A stretch of DNA of 64,000 nt, from positions 806,001 through 870,000 of the forward strand of contig CP099418.1 of assembly GCA_024114885.1 (NCBI GenBank), read 5' to 3'. This document shows positions 57,504 through 64,000 of this stretch, piece by piece. The notes beneath the pieces are model-generated. The model was not told the origin of the DNA and did not search any database. It was given only the letters and a program-made list of their open reading frames with translations. A program made the position numbers and the translations under genes. The stretch is from Septoria linicola. Lineage: Eukaryota > Ascomycota > Dothideomycetes > Mycosphaerellales > Mycosphaerellaceae. Within the stretch, counting starts at the first letter, position 1. Each line of letters starts with the position of its first letter.

Positions 57504-58580
57504 TCATACCATGCGGCTGTTGAACGGGCTCGGAAGCGATGCAAAGGTGTGTTCTTCGATGCTGGTAACAGTGTCTCTGCGTCCGCGCGAGGTTGCCGTA
57601 GATGTCGATCCTGGGCTCGAAAGGCGATGAGGGTTGTACCCAGATGTGGAGGCGGGTGACTTGCCAGTGTAGCCTATTCTAGCCCGGTTCATGCGGTCGT
57701 TCTTTCTAGCAATCGCTGGCCTGTGATCGATCGACTTGGCACCGAAGACCGTACCAGTGCTACTGATTCGTGAATTTGAGGCCTTGGATCTTGGACCGGT
57801 GGGGATCTTTGAGGCGGAGATCTCTGCCTTAGCCCGAGCTTCACGTGCCTTCCAGTATGCTTTCTCGTCGAACACAGGAGCCGAAGCGTTCAGGGAAGCC
57901 ATAGATGAGCCTATGGAGACCGAAGATTGGCTCGTGACTGTCTTGGGTATAATGTGCTGCGGAACGAGTGAAGAACTTCTGCACAAGTCTGGAAGCATTA
58001 GGTGATGCACAACCGGCGGCGGAACATGGATGGCGGGCAGAAGACACAGGGCTGAAGATCTCTGCGAAGTTTGCCAGGACGATGCCGCAGCCAAATTTGA
58101 GCTCGAGTGTGGGGTCTGACGAGCATTCCGCACATATGTTGATATGGAAGAGTCGTTCGATCGATGAGTGCTCTTGCAATGGTGGCGGGCAGCCTGGCAG
58201 ATGATCGGATTCGTTCCAAGCAGGTAATCTGCACAAGAGTGCCTTACACAACGTTCGCATAGCCCTACCCTACACTTGACGTCTCCAAAACTGCCTCGAA
58301 CCCCGCCAATGTCCCCAGTCTCATCCTTATATCCATCTTGGTGCACGATTGTTTGCCACGAAAAGCCGATCGGCGGACCTTGGTAGCGCTTCGATTCATC
58401 ATCGGGAATAGAACCATGCCGAAGGTCTTCGAGAAGTCGCGCAAGAGAAGGCGGAGCAGTGGTCCCAGTTGCCTCTGCAGCAGTCCCGAGCTGTCGTACG
58501 TCTGCCACTATGCGCCATGTTCGAGTCGGGATTGACGGCAATGGGTCTCCTGAGGCGCCAGCGCCCATATGGCGCTCCAT
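57504..58580 (-). CDS. Hypothetical protein with Cys/His-rich middle and basic C-terminus
   Basis: An uninterrupted 358-codon frame from ATG 58578-58580. The N-terminal 100 residues look globular (PSLARLLEDLRHG, GFSWQTIVHQDGY). Then a Cys/His-rich stretch (CRVGLCERCVRHSCADYLLG, then CQAARHHC) could bind zinc. The last 120 residues are Ser/Arg-rich with EKAYWKAREARAKAEI. In the middle the neighbouring frame also reads well (INICAECSSDPTLELKFGCG, SRLVQKFFT), so an intron or shift there would give a different zinc-binding-like protein. Family not recognised. Confidence 0.4.
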   Translation of the reverse strand: MERHMGAGASGDPLPSIPTRTWRIVADVRQLGTAAEATGTTAPPSLARLLEDLRHGSIPDDESKRYQGPPIGFSWQTIVHQDGYKDETGDIGGVRGSFGDVKCRVGLCERCVRHSCADYLLGTNPIICQAARHHCKSTHRSNDSSISTYVRNARQTPHSSSNLAAASSWQTSQRSSALCLLPAIHVPPPVVHHLMLPDLCRSSSLVPQHIIPKTVTSQSSVSIGSSMASLNASAPVFDEKAYWKAREARAKAEISASKIPTGPRSKASNSRISSTGTVFGAKSIDHRPAIARKNDRMNRARIGYTGKSPASTSGYNPHRLSSPGSTSTATSRGRRDTVTSIEEHTFASLPSPFNSRMV

Positions 58581-59015
58581 CGTGATGTCAGTCGTAGTGG
58601 TCGTAATAGATTGGTGAGAAGATGTTGTGAAGGTAACAGTACATGTACTTGGAAGTTGTTGTGTGATATTGAGGTGGTGTTGTGTTGAAGTAAAGAAGAG
58701 AATGTCTAGTTGCGGAGCTGAGTTTTGTCTGAGGGCAGTTCAAGTGAGGGTAAATCCGAAGCTGAAGCCTGCAAGGAGAATGGCACTCTGCATGTGACAG
58801 GTCTCTGTTGCTGACGTGAACGAATCGCTGAATCAACGTCGGCCATTGATAGGCATGAATAAGGTGAGGTGGCTGGGATTGGTAGTGAATGAGGTAGGAT
58901 GGTCATTGCTTCGTGAACCTATTGTACAGCATTATCAGTCTTATTACATCTTTGAACGTTCGACCCGTTCGTCATGGACTTTGTCATCAGGTGGCCGGGA
59001 GTCATGGCTTTGGCA
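58581..59015. other. Intergenic region
   Basis: 435 bp between the hypothetical gene start and the stop of the questin-oxidase-like gene. No gene seen. Confidence 0.3.
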
Positions 59016-60362
59016 TTACCGCTGGTGATTTTTGGCATTCTGTTCCCGATCTTGCAACTCCTCAAGGTCTCTAGGGCCAAAGCCGCCCCACCCGTCAAAG
59101 TCTTCGGCCATCTTCACAGCAGCCTTGAGGTAGAACTGATTGACATCACCCCAGGTCTTACTGCATTCGTGCATCGAGCGCAGGGCCTTGATGTAATGTG
59201 CATCGCTCTTGTACTTGCCCTTAAGCGCTTTTTCGGTGACGAAGTCCCAATCTCGTCCTCCGAGCTCAACGAGCTTGATGGTATCGATATTGATCTTTGG
59301 ACGCAGCTGAGCAATGTATACGAGTAGCGTGAAAAGCCACCATTGCCGTACAAGTGGGATATGATGCTTGTTAGGCAGGAATGGGAGCAGTGTTCGGACA
59401 GCGTGGCTACTGGTCAGCAGATGCACACCGAAGAAGTCGTAGCCTTTGTCATTGCTGGGCTCTTGCGCGGCTACCACGAGCGCCACAGCCAGCTTCTGCG
59501 ACTCGGCAAACTGCGTCTTCGGGTCTTTGAGGTCCCATGAATTCCAGTATTCCAGTGCTGCACTTGCGAGCTCTTCATTGCCGAGAATTTTGTCGATGTT
59601 GTCGCTGCCCTGATGATCGGCCAAGTTGTCGAACTTCGGGTCACTTCGCACGCGTTCTAGAATGGTGAAAAGCGAGTCTGTGGGGCTCGGTGCAGGCTTT
59701 GTGTACTTTGGGTCATCCAAATAGACATGCCAGTCATTGTGGAAGCATGCCGCCAGACCGAGTGCCTCGATGGCAACTGTTCGTGATGACAGCTCGTGTG
59801 CATAGCCAAGGTGTATCAGAGGATGAGCGAGGCCAGATATAAGGTTGTTGATGAGTGGCTCCTTCCCCGACAGCAGAAATTCATCTAGCAATGCACGCCA
59901 ATCGTATCCGTTGAGCACGAGCTGGTCCTCGAAGAAATCGATGAACGCTCGTTGGTATCTGCAGCATTTCCGTCAGCCAGCGGAAGTTGCATTTTGCCAC
60001 CACAATTCGGCATACTCGCGCTTGCCCAAGTACTCCCGCCAGTCGCTCTTGTCAATTTCACCGGGACTGTCGTGCCATGGTTCAAGCTGCTTTCCCTCTT
60101 CCTCGTATAAATCTGTCAACTCGTCCGAGTCGGCTCCCAAGATGTATGCGGAGCCCAGTGCGTGCGGCGTGTGGTTGTGGAAGCGTAAATCGTTGTAGAT
60201 GATGCTGTGGTTGATGTGGTTGGCTTTGATCAAGTGCTTCAGCGTTCGTGCTCGTTTCTCCGGTCGTTCCTCGATATCGTGCACTTCGCCTTTGGGCAGT
60301 TTGATGCCTGTCGTGAAGGGCGATCCCCAATTGGGCAGAGATGGGAGCCGGAAGGACAACAT
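59016..60362 (-). CDS. Questin-oxidase-like protein (PF14027/DUF4243 type)
   Basis: Exons 60016-60362 and 59016-59958 with a 57-bp intron (GTATGC...CTGCAG, branch GGCTGACGG), giving 429 aa. After the splice the text FIDFFEDQLVLNGYDWRALL and FLLSGKEPLINNLISGLAHP, LIHLGYAHEL is the family signature. Further fits are NNHTPHALGSAYILGA-type residues in exon 1 (NHTPHALGSAYILGADSDEL) and PLVRQWWLFTLLVYIAQLRP near the end. Members include AflY/HypA and the geodin-pathway questin oxidase, which carry out Baeyer-Villiger-like oxidations. No polyketide synthase lies in this window, so this may be a stand-alone homologue. Conserved His residues are present, but the mechanism in the family is not settled. 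Confidence 0.88.
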
Positions 60363-61370
60363 GGTGATGTGGTATTCCAGACTAAAGTCTCACAACTGTA
60401 TTATACATCAACAACGATGCCCTCTGAGCGTGCTGTGGCAGCTGATCTGGTGACGTTCTGGCTCGAGTCTCGACGCGGGGCAGCTCTCTTTCATCTTGGC
60501 AAAAGATCCCAGTCAGATGTCAGACAACAAAGACTTCACATGTCAATTGGTCTCAAGCACCTTCATTCACTCATATCAAGCCATCTGACGAGCAATGGCT
60601 CCGAGTCCACACATTCACCAGAGAATGCGCGCCCATGCTGCTGATCATCATGATGTGCCAAGGTCTCTGCTTGGATCGCTTACCTAAAGCTGCAATTTCC
60701 GGTCGGCAGCATCTTGGGTGACCTGGACAAAGAACCAGGACAGGCTCGCCCGCAGCCTGTAGTGTATGTCCAGATGAGCGCCACCATGGTCCATGGCCAG
60801 CTGCTATTGCAAGACACCACAGCAGCATCGCCATAGTTATTCGTCGACGAGTCTCCCGCTTGCTCTCACCCTGGACGCGCCAGACAACGCCATCCTCGGC
60901 TGCATGGTATAGAGTAGCTCGCTTCTTTGCGGCAGAGCGACCTTTCCAATCTTCCAGGATTCAGTGTCACTAGGCGCTCCTGAACTGCATCGTCCCTCAC
61001 GATCATGTCGTTGACTTGCCAGCTCACACAATTCGTACCAAGCGGAGCGAGATGTACCATGCTTAAGCTTTCAGCCTCTCGCATAAACATGCCTAGCGTG
61101 AGGCCGAGAATGGTGTGCAGGATCGCCGGCCCGCATCTCCAATATCGCTAACTCCCATGCGGCAATGCCACTTACGACGGGCGCGTCTACTGCATCTCTC
61201 TCCTTCTTCGCTCTGCTGTGTCACGACGACATTCATTTCTTATACGAGGTTTCGGCGACGGCTTTGCGGTGGCGTGGCATGTGGGAAATATATCTTTGAC
61301 ATATAGAGCTGCTCGTGCTGCTCGGCCTCCCCCACAGCTCCGCACTCTCCTGGGGCGATACCACGAAAAC
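60363..61370. promoter_or_regulatory. 1-kb divergent promoter, questin-oxidase-like gene / GH3 beta-glucosidase
   Basis: No gene supported. Frames of 61-145 codons overlap. A plus-strand frame is open through the GH3 start from 61218 but lacks an upstream in-frame feature, so translation from the ATG at 61371 is preferred. Secreted glycosidase promoters usually contain carbon-response sites, but none is claimed by eye. Confidence 0.35.
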
Positions 61371-64000
61371 ATGCTCTGGACAAAAACGGCGCTTCTCGCG
61401 CTGAGCTATCTTACCATTGCAGATGCGCAAAGTGCTGGCAATCTACCATCAGCACAAGATGTTGCGAATGCCATCAACAGTACGGGAATCATCCCGGCCG
61501 ATGTGTTAGAACTTGCTGCCAATTTCTTGGTCAGTGCCGCAAACTCGACAAGTGCTGCCCTCGAGGCTGTGCTTGCAGACAATCCTGTAGCTGGAAAGCG
61601 TGATGATCCCGAGCTTTATTATGCATATGGAAGATCTCCTGCTGTCTATCCTTCACGTATGTTTACAGTACCACGGACGCGAGTTACCTGGTTCACTGAC
61701 ATGTTACAGCTGAAGGGCAGGGTGATGGCAACTGGACCGAGGCTTACGATAAGGCGCGAACGCTGGTCGCAAAGATGACTGATGCTGAGAAGAACAACAT
61801 CACAACACCAGCTTCAGATCTGCGCGGCTGCACTGGCTTTACCGGATCAGTAGAGCGGTTGGGGTTCCCAGGTATCTGCCTCAACGATGGACCATCCGGG
61901 TTCCGTGGCGAAGGGAATGGCACCAGCACGGGATTTCCTGCCCAGCTCCACATCGGCGCTACCTGGGATCGCAACCTGGCCTACCAGAGAGCTAAACAGA
62001 TGGGTATCGAATTCAAAGCGAAGGGTGTCAACGTTGCTCTAGCACCAGTCGTTGGTCCGCTGGGAAGAGTCGTATCAGGTGGACGCAATTGGGTAAGGCG
62101 AAAATCACGCACTAAGCGGAGCAGCTCTAACATGACATAGGAAGGATTCACAAACGACCCTTACCTCGCCGGGCAACTCGTAGATCCTGCTGTGAGAGGT
62201 CTGCAAGAGAATGTCGTAGCTTGTGTGAAGCATTTCATTGGCAACGAGCAAGGCGAGCATTTTTCATGTGTGGTACACGGTGAAGCGCACTGATAGTGGT
62301 CCAGAGACGAACCGCAACCCTTTTGCCCAGGGACTACTTGCGCCACTCGGTGTCAATCTGAATACCTCGGTATCCTCAAACATTGACGATCGGCCGATGC
62401 ACGAGCTCTATCTCTCCCCCTTCTACGATGCAGTCCGTGCTGGGGTTGGAAGTGTCATGTGCAGTTACCAGCACATCAATGGCTCGTACGGCTGCCAGAA
62501 TAGCAAGACCTTGAATGGTCTTTTGAAGACCGAGCTCGGGTTCAGGGGCTTCGTGCTCAGCGATTGGTATGCGCAGCACACTGGCATCGCTTCTGCTACC
62601 GCCGGAATGGACATGGTCATGCCTAGCGACATTTACTGGGGCAATGATACCCTTGCAGAAGCTGTGTCGAACGGCACTGTCAATTCCACTCGACTGGATG
62701 ACATGGCTACTAGAATCCTGGCTTCGTGGTACCGTTTTGCAGAAATCGAAGAGCCAGGTGCTGAGCAGTTCGAAAATGTCACGCTCAATGAGCCGGAGTC
62801 GACCCGTGTGGCCTTCCAGGCTGCCGTCGATGGTCACGTCCTGGTCAAGAACGTGAACAACGCTCTTCCTTTGGATCGGCCCGCGGCTCTGAATATCTTC
62901 GGCTGGGATGCAGTGGGTGGTCTAAACACTTCGGCATTGAATCCCACACTGTACGGCGTATCGGTCCAGAACGCGCTCAAGTATACCAATGGCGACGACT
63001 TGAACGAGATCGTATTCCTCCAGTTCTCCGCCTCGGTGATTGCAGCTGGTAGCTCCCTGCCCGAAGTGGCGTTCAATGGCACTCTCATTACTGGAGGCGG
63101 ATCTGGCGGCATTCATCCTGTGTTCACCATTGCTCCCTACGATGGGCTGGCAGCACAAGCATTGGAGGACGGCACTGTTTTGCACACGGACTTCACAGAC
63201 AATCAAAACCCAAGTGTTCAGGATCCGGGTGCCCCGTGCCTCGTCATCATCAATGCGTTCGCATCGGAAAGTGCAGATCGTAGTACACTTGCCGACGAGT
63301 ACTCTGACACGCTCGTTACCAATGTCGCGAACCAATGCGCCAACACGATGGTTGTCATACACAACGCTGGCACAAGACTTGTCGACCGATGGGTAGACCA
63401 CGAGAATGTAACAGCAGTCATCTTCGCCCACCTTCCAGGTCAAGCCTCTGGAAAAGCTCTCACCGAGATCCTATACGGAAGACAATCTCCCAGTGGACGT
63501 CTTCCATACACCGTCGCACGCTCAGAGGCAGACTATGGAGACCTCTTGCGACCGTCTCTGCCAACAACCGAAGATCCTCAATACTCCCAGTCCGACTTCG
63601 ACGAAGGCGTCTTCATCGACTATCGACACTTCATTCAGCAGAAAATCACACCTCGATACGAGTTTGGCTATGGTCTGACATACTCGACATTCAACTACTC
63701 CGGTCTGCAGACTACACTTGAAGAGGCATCTGACAAGAGCTTGACTCCTCCTGACGCCGCCACGCCAGAAACAGTAGCAGCAGAAGGTGGTCTTGAATCC
63801 CTCTACGATATCATCGCAACAGTCTCTGTCTCCGTCGCCAACACTGGCTCAGTCGCCGCTGCAGAAGTTGCTCAGCTATATCTCGGCATTCCAAACAGCG
63901 ACGTAGACAGACAGCTCCGCGGCTTCGACAAGATGCTGATCCAACCTGGAGAGTCCGCTACATACAGCTTCCCTCTCCGAAGAAGAGATCTGAGTGTTTG
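61371..64000 (+). CDS. Secreted GH3 beta-glucosidase, 3' end beyond the window, one frameshift
   Basis: Exons 61371-61656, 61710-62092 and 62141 onward, with introns of 53 and 48 bp. It has a signal peptide (MLWTKTALLALSYLTIADAQ). The GH3 N-domain follows: YPSPEGQGDGNWTEAYDKA, CLNDGPSGFRG, TWDRNLAYQRAKQMG, LAPVVGPLGR, KHFIGNEQ. The nucleophile motif GFVLSDWYAQHTG carries the catalytic Asp. The C-domain reads VILV-type LVKNVNNALPLD, then LPGQASGKALTEILYGRQSP, EFGYGLTYSTFNYSG and RRRDLSV at the edge. At 62260-62264 a run of five T is one base too long for the frame. Removing one gives EHFHVWYTVKRTDSG and restores the family. Substrate is probably cellobiose or other beta-glucosides outside the cell. 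Confidence 0.9.

Overview
This is nuclear DNA of a filamentous ascomycete (Pezizomycotina), most likely a Dothideomycete. The evidence is the gene set (HET domain, Zn2Cys6 regulator, pisatin-demethylase-type P450, questin-oxidase-like protein, Sft2, Nop16, Cox19, KIN1, Dna2) and introns that are mostly 46-91 bp with GT-AG ends and CTRAC-like branch sites. The class assignment is inference from protein style. No search was possible.

Left third (1-22 kb): a partial gene at the edge; a probable Rrn9-type RNA polymerase I factor; a small Myb-like acidic nuclear protein; a broken Cys-rich membrane protein; a large single-exon membrane protein with SSG/TSSGS repeats; the ribosome-biogenesis factor Nop16; a KE4/YKE4-type ZIP zinc transporter; a HET-domain gene with one internal stop; then a tandem array of three related secreted zincin-like metalloproteases on the minus strand (12.65-17.76 kb). 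One of the three is clean, one has an unresolved exon junction and one has lost its 5' part. A tRNA-Ile(AAU) whose 5' half no longer fits follows, then a GPATCH1-type G-patch protein.

Middle (22-43 kb): KIN1/MARK kinase with KA1 tail, a decayed M20 peptidase, a cytochrome P450, an 'ipa'-type protein with two frameshifts, the Golgi protein SFT2 with four unusually long introns, a long (about 2.7 kb) leader region, a bHLH transcription factor whose reading frame continues 44 codons past a TAG, and COX19.

Right third (43-64 kb): a second degenerate ipa-type fragment; a Rieske oxygenase (choline-monooxygenase-like) beside a Zn2Cys6 regulator, an unknown gene and a broken MDR reductase, possibly a small or decaying metabolic group; DNA2 nuclease-helicase (one frameshift); an unrecognised Cys-containing ORF; a questin-oxidase-like protein; and a secreted GH3 beta-glucosidase running off the right edge.

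A cross-cutting feature is the number of single-base frameshifts, several lying in 4-5 base homopolymers, including in genes expected to be essential (DNA2). Either the consensus carries indel errors, or this is a duplicated or relaxed region where one copy is decaying. This affects how every 'pseudogene' call below should be read. No transposon, CRISPR array or rRNA gene was recognised.
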